Shown here one piece after another: positions 24,373 through 33,232 of a stretch of 64,000 nucleotides of DNA. Position numbers and translations under genes: made by a program. Source of the DNA: Clostridiales bacterium (GTDB lineage Bacteria; Bacillota; Clostridia; Saccharofermentanales; Saccharofermentanaceae); the NCBI GenBank assembly GCA_017550385.1, contig JAFZPJ010000060.1:16552-80551 (forward strand), read 5' to 3'. The notes under the pieces were generated by a model, which was not told the DNA's origin, did no database searches, and saw only the letters and a program-made list of their open reading frames with translations. Numbering within the stretch: the first letter of the stretch is position 1; every line of letters begins with the position of its first letter.

Positions 24373-25662
24373 TTGGGATACAATTTCTTCAAGATCACGC
24401 AGCTTAAGGAGAACTTCAGGCAGAAGCTGAACACGTTTGTAGGCTCATTGGGTTCGGCCATAAGTGACGGCAAGAAGATATCTTTTGCCGACAACGACAT
24501 AAGCTATGTGCTGCAGCTCCAGCATGACCGTATCAAGGAGAAGGGGCTTAACCTTGAGATGGAGATCTATGACAGGGATACCAATACCAATGCGACGGTC
24601 GGTTCCGAATGGAAAGACGAGCACTACGAGAGCTATGTCTGCAATGAGCAGCTGGGTATCAAGAGGAAGTTCACCAGGGACGGCAAGAAGGTATACGCCG
24701 ATAACAAGAAGAGCGTCCTGTATACGACTATAACGGATGTTACTACAGGCATTCATCCTGATGATGAGACCATAAGCTGCCCTAACTGCGGTTCTGTCAG
24801 TACGATCGCCCGGATCCAGGGAGGATGTCCGTACTGCGGCACCGTGTACAAGATGGACGATCTGTTCCCAAAGGTTACTGCTTATTATTCGCTCGAAGAC
24901 GTCGGCATAGCAGGCAACGAGCACAAGGCAAGCATGAGGCTTTTTATAACAATTACCGGAATCGTATTCGCCCTGATCCCGGTCATAGCGAATTTCCCGG
25001 ATTACTTTGCATTGTTAACGGGTCAGTCTGATGATATCGAGCTGATATTCACGCCCTTCCTGCTTCTTCCGATAGGACTTCTTGCAGGATACTTCTTCTA
25101 CAGTATTTTCCTTGCCGTCAGGCTGATATCGGTCGGGTCCAGGCAGTCGTCCGGCAAGTGGGGGACCATAGGTTCCAGGGCGAAGTTCGAACAGAGGATG
25201 AGGCAGTACAGCCCGGAGTTCTCTTTCGAGTACTTTACGAGCAAGGCGATCTCACTTATCAAGACTGCCGTCTATGCTCCGAACGAGCAGGAACTGCTCT
25301 TCTACAGGGGAGGAGCGATGGATCCTTGGTTCAAGGATATTATCGATCTTAATTACGGCGGCGCACTGGGAGTTGTCGGGATCAAGGAAGAGAACGGCAC
25401 CGTTACCATAACGACTGATGCTTTCTTCGATGTGCTCCACGCCGCAGGAGATAAGATAAAGAGCAAGAGATCTACTTTCAGGGCAGTATTCCAGAGAAGG
25501 ACGGATATCCCGATCGACATGGGTTTCTCCATGACAAAGATACAGTGCCCTACCTGCGGCGGAAGCTTCAATGCCGTACAGAACAAGTTGTGCCCGCACT
25601 GCGGAAACGCTTACGATATCGAGTCGCAGGACTGGGTCCTCGTAAGCATTGAGCGTGAGTAA
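24373..25662 (+). CDS. zinc-ribbon membrane protein with Tim44-like C-terminal region
   Basis: 429 residues from the TTG at 24373, which has AAAGGGG eight bases upstream. In-frame ATGs at 24328 and 24346 have no ribosome site. Architecture: a basic N-terminal domain (about 1-130), zinc ribbon 1 (CPNCGS...CPYCG, about 137-158), two membrane helices (about 185-205 and 222-250), a soluble domain resembling the bacterial Tim44-like fold (about 265-385), and zinc ribbon 2 (CPTCGG...CPHCG, about 390-412). Eleven bases separate it from the third ChW gene, so the two are probably one unit. Function unknown. Confidence 0.65.
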   Translation: MGYNFFKITQLKENFRQKLNTFVGSLGSAISDGKKISFADNDISYVLQLQHDRIKEKGLNLEMEIYDRDTNTNATVGSEWKDEHYESYVCNEQLGIKRKFTRDGKKVYADNKKSVLYTTITDVTTGIHPDDETISCPNCGSVSTIARIQGGCPYCGTVYKMDDLFPKVTAYYSLEDVGIAGNEHKASMRLFITITGIVFALIPVIANFPDYFALLTGQSDDIELIFTPFLLLPIGLLAGYFFYSIFLAVRLISVGSRQSSGKWGTIGSRAKFEQRMRQYSPEFSFEYFTSKAISLIKTAVYAPNEQELLFYRGGAMDPWFKDIIDLNYGGALGVVGIKEENGTVTITTDAFFDVLHAAGDKIKSKRSTFRAVFQRRTDIPIDMGFSMTKIQCPTCGGSFNAVQNKLCPHCGNAYDIESQDWVLVSIERE

Positions 25663-25673
25663 AGGAGAGATAT

Positions 25674-27878
25674 ATGAAGAAGAGTAAAGCATTATTGAGT
25701 CTGGCCCTCTCGCTGGCAATAGCATTCAACATCACGGGCTTTGTCCTGGCAGATGAAGCTGCAGAAGGGGACGGCTCGGTCCTGACCATAACCGAGACTG
25801 AGACTTACACCGCCGATTCCGATTACGACAACGATGAACTGGCGGAGATGTACATCGCTCAGGAGATGGATCTCAGCGATCCTGTCTGCTACGCGAAATA
25901 CAACTATGTATCAACTCTGAGCAGTGCCGATGCTCTCGTCTTCAGCTATCTCAGAGGACAGATCACACAGATCGCCTCAGGCAGCATTACGAGCACGGAG
26001 ATAGCTCTTCCTGCACAGTATTCTTATACATACTCTGCCGCTGATCTCGGAATGAGTAACCTGACTCAGAATACAACCCTGATGAAGCAGCGCGTTGCCG
26101 AGAAGCTTCCGATCAATGTCAAGAACATCAACCAGGCGCTCATGGGTTCCTGCCCGTACGACATGTACTGGTACGACAAGGAGGAAGGTCTGACCGTCTC
26201 CACCAATTATTCTTATAATTCTTCGTCCGTCACCGTCAGCTTCACATACTGTTTTTCCGTAGAGAAGGAATACCAGTACTCCAACGATGAGTACAAGGTT
26301 AATCCGACATACGGTCAGGCCGCGAAAGCAGCGGCTGCGAACGCCAAGATCGTCATAGATTATTATGCGACACTTGACGATTACAACAAGCTCCTGGCAT
26401 ATAACAACGCCATACGCAATCTGACAGACTACAATGACGCGGCTGCAGAGAGCGCTACTATGCCTTACGGTAACCCCTGGCAGATGGTGTGGGTCTTCGA
26501 CGGCGATCCTAATACAGAAGTCGTCTGCGAAGGTTATGCCAAGGCCTTCCAGTATCTGTGCGACAACTCGACGTTCCAGGACAGCAGCATCTATGCCATC
26601 TCCGTATCCGGCAAGGTGACGTTCTCGTCCAATAACAGCGGCGGACACATGTGGAACATCGTTCACATCGGAGGCGCCAACTACCTTGTCGACGTCACCA
26701 GCAACGACTCGGTAGGAAGCAACATCTTCTTCCTGGTCGGCGCTACCGGCTCCGTCAGCAGCGGCTATGTGTTATACGACGGATCGTACTATCCCTATGA
26801 TACGAAGATCAAATCGCTCTATCCCGCGTCTGCACTCACGCTCGCAGGTTCGAACTACTCGCCTTCGTCTTCTACTACGCCGTCGAATCCTTCGACGCCT
26901 TCTATCCCGTCTTCTTCAGGCACTCCCGTTGTGAGCGGCACTGGCCCCCAGCTCACGGGAGGCTTAGCGCACGTACAGGATTACGGCGATGTAGGCGTAA
27001 CTGCAGATCCGCTGACCGGCATGCTTACCATAGGAACGACCGGTATGGGCAAGAGACTCGAGGCGATCACTATCGATTTTACAAACAACACGCCTTACGA
27101 AGGTACGCTCATGTACAGAGTCCATGTCCAGGACATCGGTTGGATGGACTGGGTGGAAGCAGGATCTCCTGCCGGTACTTCAGGCCTGTCTAAGCGTATC
27201 GAGGCGATAGAGATCAAGCTGACAGGCGATCTCGCCAACTACTACTCGGTCGTCTACAGCGTGCACATCCAGGATTACGGAGATGCTCAGGGCTGGGTAC
27301 ACGACGGAGCGCTTGCCGGCACAACAGGCGAATCCAAGAGGATAGAACAGCTCAAGATCAAGATCGTTCCCACGGGTTCTGATACGACCATGTCAGTAAA
27401 GTACAGAGTTCACGTTCAGGACTACGGCTGGGAAGGCTCTTATGCTTCCAATGGTGCCATGAGCGGCACATCAGGCCAGTCCAAGAGACTTGAGGGCATC
27501 GAGATCTTCCTTGAGGGCTGCCAGTACTCAGGCGGCATCCAGTACAAGACTCACGTCCAGGATTACGGCTGGGAGAGCTCATGGTCCAAGGACGGCGAGA
27601 TGAGCGGTACACAGGGCCAGTCCAAGAGGCTTGAGGGTATAGCGATAGAACTCTATGGCGACGTGGCTAACTACTACGACGTCTACTACAGAGTGCATGC
27701 CCAGGATATCGGCTGGCTGTCATGGGCTAAGAACGGAGAATACTCGGGTACTGCCGGCAGATCGGCAAGACTTGAAGCCATCCAGATCGTCCTCGTTCCG
27801 AAAGGCTCGCCCGCGCCTGATGCTACATACGCCGGTATCACTTCAGTAACGACGCTTGCTTTCGTTGAAGGATTCTAA
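25674..27878 (+). CDS. secreted transglutaminase-like protein with ChW-repeat tail
   Basis: 734 residues. A signal peptide to FVLA (about 26) leads to a transglutaminase-like domain (about 150-365). The catalytic triad is visible: Cys in VVCEGYAKAFQYLCD, His in GGHMWNIVHIGG and Asp in YLVDVTSND. A Ser/Thr/Pro linker (about 395-425) follows, then six ChW repeats (about 430-715), matching the tails of the two upstream paralogs repeat by repeat. It could act as an extracellular protease or crosslinking enzyme. The ribosome site AAAGGAG lies at the end of the zinc-ribbon gene. Confidence 0.82.
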   Translation: MKKSKALLSLALSLAIAFNITGFVLADEAAEGDGSVLTITETETYTADSDYDNDELAEMYIAQEMDLSDPVCYAKYNYVSTLSSADALVFSYLRGQITQIASGSITSTEIALPAQYSYTYSAADLGMSNLTQNTTLMKQRVAEKLPINVKNINQALMGSCPYDMYWYDKEEGLTVSTNYSYNSSSVTVSFTYCFSVEKEYQYSNDEYKVNPTYGQAAKAAAANAKIVIDYYATLDDYNKLLAYNNAIRNLTDYNDAAAESATMPYGNPWQMVWVFDGDPNTEVVCEGYAKAFQYLCDNSTFQDSSIYAISVSGKVTFSSNNSGGHMWNIVHIGGANYLVDVTSNDSVGSNIFFLVGATGSVSSGYVLYDGSYYPYDTKIKSLYPASALTLAGSNYSPSSSTTPSNPSTPSIPSSSGTPVVSGTGPQLTGGLAHVQDYGDVGVTADPLTGMLTIGTTGMGKRLEAITIDFTNNTPYEGTLMYRVHVQDIGWMDWVEAGSPAGTSGLSKRIEAIEIKLTGDLANYYSVVYSVHIQDYGDAQGWVHDGALAGTTGESKRIEQLKIKIVPTGSDTTMSVKYRVHVQDYGWEGSYASNGAMSGTSGQSKRLEGIEIFLEGCQYSGGIQYKTHVQDYGWESSWSKDGEMSGTQGQSKRLEGIAIELYGDVANYYDVYYRVHAQDIGWLSWAKNGEYSGTAGRSARLEAIQIVLVPKGSPAPDATYAGITSVTTLAFVEGF

Positions 27879-27903
27879 GACAACTTTCAAGGGGGACATA
27901 TCC

Positions 27904-28269
27904 ATGCACAAATGGTATGACGAGGAATACGAATTCACTATTGAAGTAACGGGTTTTCTTCACGGTGATAAGACCGAGAATTACTGCCGTAACGGCGAAG
28001 AGATCGGCGACACATACAAATGCACATACGGCTGCCCCGTCAATAAGGACGGCTACGGCATCTGCTCGAAGACGATGATGATGCTCTATCCTTTGATGGA
28101 AGCCGTCAGGAGCGGGGGCGACCTCGAGAATCTCGGCGGTAACGGCAAATACGAGAAGACGATCGTCTGCCCGGACGGATGCGTTATCTTCAAGCTGACG
28201 GCAACGCCCCTCGGCAATGAGAACTTCCACAAGGGCGGGTTCTGGGAGTATCCTGACCAGACCGAATGA
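27904..28269 (+). CDS. small TIGR04076-like protein
   Basis: 121 residues. Features are an N-terminal beta strand region (FTIEVTGFL), a Cys-containing CTYGCPVN, CSKTMMMLYPLMEAVRSGGDL and CPDGCVIFKLT. This pattern is typical of the short TIGR04076 family of anaerobes, which has no known function. The ATG at 27904 has AAGGGGGA eight bases upstream. It sits 25 bases past the transglutaminase/ChW gene and 25 before a flavodoxin-like gene, so it may share their transcript. Confidence 0.65.
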   Translation: MHKWYDEEYEFTIEVTGFLHGDKTENYCRNGEEIGDTYKCTYGCPVNKDGYGICSKTMMMLYPLMEAVRSGGDLENLGGNGKYEKTIVCPDGCVIFKLTATPLGNENFHKGGFWEYPDQTE

Positions 28270-28294
28270 TCCGCTTGTGATAGGGAGATAAGAT

Positions 28295-28840
28295 ATGAGA
28301 GCACTGATAATCAACTGCAGCCCGGTAAGGACAGGCGCTACGGCCGAGATAGTTAGGCTAGTCACTGAAGAACTGTCTTCAAGATACGAATGCAAAGTAA
28401 TCTGCATAGATGACTATGATTTTGCTTTCTGCAAAGGATGCAGAACCTGCCACAGTACCGCCAAGTGCGTAATGCCCGATTCGCAGGTAATACTGGATAT
28501 CATGGAAGAGTTCGCTGCATCTGACATCATCGTCTCTGTCGCACCTTCTTACTGGGCAGACATACCCGGACAGTACAAGTCATTCATCGACCGTTGTACA
28601 CCGTGGTGCAATACGCACGAACCTCATGCTGCGATCCCCGGCGGCAAGAAGGGATATGCGATCGCACTAAGGACCGGTCCCGGCATGCATGAATGCGAGA
28701 GACTTATAGGAAGCATCGAGCATTTCTACGGACACCTGGAGATCGAATCATCAGGTCATCTCGGCCTGACATCGATAGAGTTCAGGGAACAGGTAGAACC
28801 CAGAAGGCAGGAGATAGAAGAATTCTGCAAGAGTATTTAA
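28295..28840 (+). CDS. flavodoxin-like NAD(P)H-dependent FMN oxidoreductase
   Basis: 181 residues of the FMN_red/flavodoxin_2 family. It begins with the FMN phosphate-binding motif INCSPVRTGATAEIV, carries a CKGCRTCHSTAKC cysteine cluster (about 46-58) and then the PSYWADIPGQYKSFIDR motif that contacts the flavin. Such iron-sulfur-flavoprotein-like enzymes shuttle electrons or reduce quinones and nitro compounds in anaerobes. Its stop shares TTAA (28837-28840) with the stop of the convergent dehydrogenase gene. Confidence 0.8.
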   Translation: MRALIINCSPVRTGATAEIVRLVTEELSSRYECKVICIDDYDFAFCKGCRTCHSTAKCVMPDSQVILDIMEEFAASDIIVSVAPSYWADIPGQYKSFIDRCTPWCNTHEPHAAIPGGKKGYAIALRTGPGMHECERLIGSIEHFYGHLEIESSGHLGLTSIEFREQVEPRRQEIEEFCKSI

Positions 28841-29892
28841 TGCAGTATCGCCTTGAGCTTCTCGTCGGTCGTTAGAAGGTCCTTGGCGAGCTGTCTGTAC
28901 TTCTCTTCGTGAAGATATGTATGACGGTGGGGCTTCATCGAAGGCGCCATGTCTATGGCCTTGCTGTAGTCCTCCGCCTTAAGATCGAGAGTGGCGCAGT
29001 AGTCCCAGAAACCTGTTTTCGTGAAGATGTTATCGACGCGCTTCCATCGGTGGTCCGTTATCTTGCACATGATGTACGTGCCGATGCCGACCTGAACGCC
29101 GTGCAGCTGCGGGCGCTCGAGGAACGAATCCAATGCGTGTGAGATCATGTGCTCGCTGCCGCTCGTGGGCGCGCTCGAACCTGCGATCTCGTTAGCGATG
29201 CCGCTCATTGCAAGCGAGTCCAGGAGCTCTTTGAGGAAGAGGTCTTCGTCGATGGATTCGAACGGAGTCCTTACGAATGAATTGGCTGCCTTCTTGGCGA
29301 TCATGAAGGCGAAATCATTGACCTCACCAAAGCCCATGTCCTCCTCGTGCTGCCAGTCGTATGTTGAAGAGATCTTCGCGACCATATCACCGACACCGGA
29401 GTAGAGGAACTTCACCGGAGCACTCTTGATGACGTCCGTATCGACCAGGATACCGTAAGCCATCTTGGCGGGAACGGACTTCCTGTGGCCGTCGACCGTG
29501 AGGGAAGCGGATGAGCTCGAGAATCCGTCGGAAGAAGAGCTCGTCGGAATGCTTATGAAGGGGATCCTCAGGATGTAGCCGATGTATTTCGCGGCATCGA
29601 TAACCTTGCCGCCACCCATGCCGATGACTGCCTGCGTCTTGTTGGGCAGTTCGAACGCCAGATCCGTTATGTCATTGAAGTCTACCGTGTCCATCTCCTG
29701 ATGGTGAAGGATGCTGACTCCGGCCTTCTCACAAGACTCGAAGACGGTCGCGCCGAACATCTCCGTCAGGCCGTTGCCGAGGAGCAGGACCACCTGCGTG
29801 ATGCCTTCATCTCTGAGGAAGTCTCCGATATGCGACGTTACGCCGCGCTCTATCTTAAGTATCGAAGGAATCGAGATCTCGTCTTTGGACAT
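28837..29892 (-). CDS. sn-glycerol-1-phosphate dehydrogenase-like (AraM/EgsA family)
   Basis: 351 residues of the iron-containing alcohol dehydrogenase/glycerol dehydrogenase superfamily. The NAD(P) loop IGMGGGKVIDAAKY and PTSSSSDGFSSSSAS are characteristic of AraM/EgsA glycerol-1-phosphate dehydrogenases. Metal ligand candidates are Asp in SGVGDMVAK, His in SGSEHMISHAL and His in QLHGVQVG. The expected reaction is dihydroxyacetone phosphate plus NAD(P)H to sn-glycerol 1-phosphate. It follows a HAD phosphatase gene by 20 bases on the same strand. The ribosome site GTGAGG is weak but correctly placed. Confidence 0.82.
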   Translation of the reverse strand: MSKDEISIPSILKIERGVTSHIGDFLRDEGITQVVLLLGNGLTEMFGATVFESCEKAGVSILHHQEMDTVDFNDITDLAFELPNKTQAVIGMGGGKVIDAAKYIGYILRIPFISIPTSSSSDGFSSSSASLTVDGHRKSVPAKMAYGILVDTDVIKSAPVKFLYSGVGDMVAKISSTYDWQHEEDMGFGEVNDFAFMIAKKAANSFVRTPFESIDEDLFLKELLDSLAMSGIANEIAGSSAPTSGSEHMISHALDSFLERPQLHGVQVGIGTYIMCKITDHRWKRVDNIFTKTGFWDYCATLDLKAEDYSKAIDMAPSMKPHRHTYLHEEKYRQLAKDLLTTDEKLKAILH

Positions 29893-29912
29893 GGTATTAC
29901 CTCACTTTCAGT

Positions 29913-30575
29913 TCAGCCTATTACTTCAGGGACGACCTTGATAAGCTCGTCGAAACTGTTTATATACGGTACTTCGGTATCGATCTCGCCGAAGCCGTAC
30001 TTTGCATGTATGAAGGGCAGCCCCGCCTTTGCCGTCGCATCGTAGTCGCTCTGGATGTCGCCTACGTAGCAGGCAGCGGTAAGGCCGTTCCTCTCTGCGA
30101 TAAGCCTGATGTTCTCATCCTTCTGCAGGAAGTTGTTGCCGTAGCATTCGATATCGTCGACAAGGTCTTCCACGCTGCCGTAAGGTATCCCGTAGAATCC
30201 AAGGAAGGCCTCGATATAGCCTGCCTGGCAGTTGCTAACGATATAGATGTGATATCCCATCTCCTTGAGCTTTGCCCACGTCTCGAAAACGTTCTCATAT
30301 AGCAGTCCGCCGTGCTCTCTGAGGTATGCGTTCTCATACTCCTCGCAGGAGGCGCGCAGTGCATCTCTCTCGGGCCCCTTCTCGGTATAAGTGAACAGCG
30401 TGTCTGCGATGACGTCCATGGGCTTGCCCATAACGCTCTTGATGTCATCTGAAGTAACTGTCTTGTCTGTATAGCCAGCTTCGCGAACCTTAACGGTCCA
30501 CGCCTCGGCGACGTTTGCCGAAGAATCCCAGACCGTACCGTCCATATCGAAGATAATGCCTTTTTTGTCTTGCAT
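29913..30575 (-). CDS. HAD-family hydrolase (phosphoglycolate phosphatase-like)
   Basis: 220 residues. HAD motif 1 is FDMDGTVWDS (nucleophile Asp), a helical cap follows, motif 2 Ser is in IYIVSNCQ, and motif 3/4 is in YVGDIQSDYDATAKAGLPFI. The ATG at 30575 is preceded by AAGGGAG; the longer start at 30608 is unsupported. It is the first gene of a two-gene unit with the glycerol-1-phosphate dehydrogenase, so a sugar- or glycerol-phosphate substrate is plausible but not shown. Confidence 0.85.
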   Translation of the reverse strand: MQDKKGIIFDMDGTVWDSSANVAEAWTVKVREAGYTDKTVTSDDIKSVMGKPMDVIADTLFTYTEKGPERDALRASCEEYENAYLREHGGLLYENVFETWAKLKEMGYHIYIVSNCQAGYIEAFLGFYGIPYGSVEDLVDDIECYGNNFLQKDENIRLIAERNGLTAACYVGDIQSDYDATAKAGLPFIHAKYGFGEIDTEVPYINSFDELIKVVPEVIG

Positions 30576-30667
30576 GGTGTCTCCCTTGAGTTTTTTGATA
30601 TGAACCATTATACCAATTCCCTGAGATGCATTATTACGGCAATTTTGTAGTAGGATATTAAGTGGGT

Positions 30668-31132
30668 ATGGTTACGTTAAGATTAGCTGCAAGTGAAGAT
30701 ATAGAGAAGATCTGGAAGATGCAGGTCGAGGCTTTCGCAGGGCTCCTGGAGAAGTATCAGGACTATGAATTAAGTCCTGCAGCCGAGGGTATCGACAAGA
30801 TCGAGGAGAGGTTCTTCCAGTCCGGATCTGCGTATTACTTCATCGAGGCGGAAGGCGCCGATGTAGGCGTGATAAGGATCGTCGACCGAAAGGACGGCTC
30901 GAGGAAACGCATATCGCCTCTGTGGATAATGCCCACATACCGCGGCAGGGGATACGCGCAGGAAGCGATGCTCGCAGCAGAGGCAGTCTACGGAGCACAT
31001 CACTGGGAGCTCGATACCATATTGCAGGAGGAAGGCAATCTCCACCTCTACGAGAAGATGGGATACCGTCAGACCGGCAAGACAGCGCGCATCAACGAAC
31101 GCATGGACATCGTTTTTTATGAGAAGGATTAA
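30668..31132 (+). CDS. GNAT-family N-acetyltransferase
   Basis: 154 residues: MVTLRLAASEDIEKIWKMQ at the start, then motif A ISPLWIMPTYRGRGYAQEAM with the acetyl-CoA loop RGRGYA, and EGNLHLYEKMGYRQTGK as motif B. The ATG at 30668 has no ribosome site. An AT-rich -10-like stretch (GATATT, 30654-30659) lies eight bases upstream, so it may be another leaderless start. The CAT-like gene starts three bases after its stop, implying cotranscription. Confidence 0.82.
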   Translation: MVTLRLAASEDIEKIWKMQVEAFAGLLEKYQDYELSPAAEGIDKIEERFFQSGSAYYFIEAEGADVGVIRIVDRKDGSRKRISPLWIMPTYRGRGYAQEAMLAAEAVYGAHHWELDTILQEEGNLHLYEKMGYRQTGKTARINERMDIVFYEKD

Positions 31133-31135
31133 GCT

Positions 31136-31783
31136 ATGAATTATAAGATCATCGACAAAGAAACATACTACCGCAAGGGCGTATACCGCCACTTCACCGA
31201 GGACTGCAAGTGCTCGGTCTCCATGACTGCCAGGATAGACGTTACGGATCTCGCGGCGCACTCCAAAGAGACCGGTACCAAGTTCTACATCAATTTCCTG
31301 TACCTTCTGAGCAAGGTCCTCAATTCCAGTGACGATTACAGGATGCAGTACCTCTGGCAGTCGGACGAGCTCGTCTGCTACGACGTTATCAACCCGACGC
31401 AGTATGTTTTCCACGAAGACACCGAGACGTGCACTCCTGTCTATACGACTTATTATGAGGACTACGACAGGTTCTATGAGAATGCCGTGCTCGATCTCGA
31501 GCGTGCCAAGAACACCCGCGAATATCTTCTGGATGCCGCAGGCCATCCCAACTGGTTTGATGCATCATTCATCTCCTGGCTGTCTTATGATTCACTGAAC
31601 ATCGAGCTCCCCGACGGATATCTGTACTTCCTTCCGATCGTTAACTGGGGCAAGTACAGGGAAGAGGGCGGAAGGCTCATGATGCCCGTCACTGTCCGTA
31701 TGAACCATGCGGTTGCCGACGGTTATCTTGTGGCGAACGTGTTCAGGCTCCTGGAGAAGGAGATCGGATCATTCTGCGGCTGA
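31136..31783 (+). CDS. chloramphenicol acetyltransferase-like protein
   Basis: 215 residues, the size of CatA-type trimeric acetyltransferases. It has the CAT layout: an N-terminal YYRKGVYRHF (CAT proteins have a related xRxxxFxHF), FYINFLYLLSKVLNS, and the catalytic HxxxDG motif near the C-terminus (RMNHAVADGYL, about 184-194). The active-site His and the structural Asp are kept. The residue before the His is Asn, where classical CATs have His. Many such chromosomal homologs have unknown acceptors, so I do not call it a resistance gene. Confidence 0.75.
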   Translation: MNYKIIDKETYYRKGVYRHFTEDCKCSVSMTARIDVTDLAAHSKETGTKFYINFLYLLSKVLNSSDDYRMQYLWQSDELVCYDVINPTQYVFHEDTETCTPVYTTYYEDYDRFYENAVLDLERAKNTREYLLDAAGHPNWFDASFISWLSYDSLNIELPDGYLYFLPIVNWGKYREEGGRLMMPVTVRMNHAVADGYLVANVFRLLEKEIGSFCG

Positions 31784-31860
31784 TCCCTGCCTTGCAAACT
31801 TGACGGAAAGCTCATTCTCCTTTAATATTTTCGCGTTTAAGGAGATAGAAGGAGAAGAGA

Positions 31861-33141
31861 ATGCCTGATCTAAAATTGTTCGCGATAATCCTGTTTGTGG
31901 CGATGTATGTGCTTCTGATCCTGCTGCCTAAGTTCAGGCCGGTCATAGCGCTTACCGCCGCTGTGATATATGTGGTGGCGGGCGTGCTGCCTGTAGATAA
32001 GGTGCTGACGTCGATAGACTGGAATGTGCTGATGATGCTTTTCGGTACCATGGTCATAGTAGACTATTTCATAGAGTCCAAGATGCCGAACAAGATAGCG
32101 GAGTGGCTGTTGCGCCTCGCACCGAACGTGCTTTGGGTGACGGTCCTGATGTCTGCTTTCTCCGGCATCATCTCCGCCTTCATCGACAATGTCGCGACGG
32201 TCTTGATGGTAGCCCCCGTAGGCCTTGCCATCTGCAAGAAGCTTAAGATCTCGCCGGTTACCATGATCCTTTGTATCGCGGTGTCTTCCAACCTGCAGGG
32301 TGCTGCGACGCTCGTAGGCGATACGACGTCCATCATGCTCGGCGGCGCTGCAAACATGAACTTCAACGACTTCTTCTGGATGCTCGGCAGGCCGGGAATG
32401 TTCTTCGCGACTGAGATCGGCGCGCTTTTGACGATCCCGATCATTATGTTCCTGTTCCGCAAGGACAAGGAGCCCGTTACCAGTGACGAGCACACAGAGG
32501 TAAAGGACTATGTTCCGACGATCACGATGCTCGGACACGTTGTGCTCCTCATCATCGCTTCGTTCATCCCCGATACTCCTTCCATCACGAACGGTGTTAT
32601 CTGTATGGTGTGCGGTATCTTAACGATAATCTGGGAACTGTTCCTGTCCAAGTCCAAGGACTCCATGATCCACGCGCTCAAGGCGATGGACTATGCGACG
32701 ATCACGCTCCTTACGGGTCTTTTTGTCGTCATCGCGGCAGTAACTGAGATCGGTCTTGTGCAAGATCTTGCCGACTTCATCGCAAAAGCCGGCGGCAACA
32801 ACATGTTCCTGCTGTTCACGATCATCGTCTGGGGCTCGGTAGCGGTATCCGCTTTCATCGACAACATTCCTTACGTTGCTACGATGCTCCCGATACTTGC
32901 CACGGTCGCAAACACCATGCAGGTCGAGCCGTACTTCCTGTTCTTCGGGCTTCTGGTCGGAGCTACTCTCGGAGGCAACATCACGCCGATCGGCGCTTCT
33001 GCTAACATCGCAGGTGTCGGCATGCTCCGCAAGGCAGGATACGAGGTGAAGTTCAGGGATTTCTTCAAGATAGGCATCCCGTTCACGCTTGCAGCCGTCC
33101 TCGGCGGCTATCTGTTCGTCTGGATCTTCTGGCACCCGTAA
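31861..33141 (+). CDS. ArsB/NhaD-type ion transporter (IT superfamily)
   Basis: 426 residues, about 11-12 membrane segments in two inverted halves. Half-repeat signatures are SGIISAFIDNVATVLMVAPVGLAI and VAVSAFIDNIPYVATMLPIL, each with the FIDNV/IP turn typical of the ArsB/NhaD/SLC13-like family. Each is followed by a discontinuous loop (SNLQGAATLVGDTTSIMLG; GATLGGNITPIGASANI). It could be a Na+/H+ antiporter or an anion transporter. The start has AAGGAG upstream. It lies 91 bases before iorA but has no visible functional tie. Confidence 0.8.
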   Translation: MPDLKLFAIILFVAMYVLLILLPKFRPVIALTAAVIYVVAGVLPVDKVLTSIDWNVLMMLFGTMVIVDYFIESKMPNKIAEWLLRLAPNVLWVTVLMSAFSGIISAFIDNVATVLMVAPVGLAICKKLKISPVTMILCIAVSSNLQGAATLVGDTTSIMLGGAANMNFNDFFWMLGRPGMFFATEIGALLTIPIIMFLFRKDKEPVTSDEHTEVKDYVPTITMLGHVVLLIIASFIPDTPSITNGVICMVCGILTIIWELFLSKSKDSMIHALKAMDYATITLLTGLFVVIAAVTEIGLVQDLADFIAKAGGNNMFLLFTIIVWGSVAVSAFIDNIPYVATMLPILATVANTMQVEPYFLFFGLLVGATLGGNITPIGASANIAGVGMLRKAGYEVKFRDFFKIGIPFTLAAVLGGYLFVWIFWHP

Positions 33142-33232
33142 AACCTCTATTATGTAATTTAAGATACTTTTAGCATCAGCGATTTTGTAGTATTATTGGC
33201 TATTAGTTTTTTAATTAATAGGAGACAATACG

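Noticed and set aside
31136-31783. Acquired chloramphenicol resistance gene
   Set aside because: The fold and catalytic motif are CAT-like, but there is no mobile context, composition matches the surroundings, and many chromosomal homologs have other or unknown acceptors.
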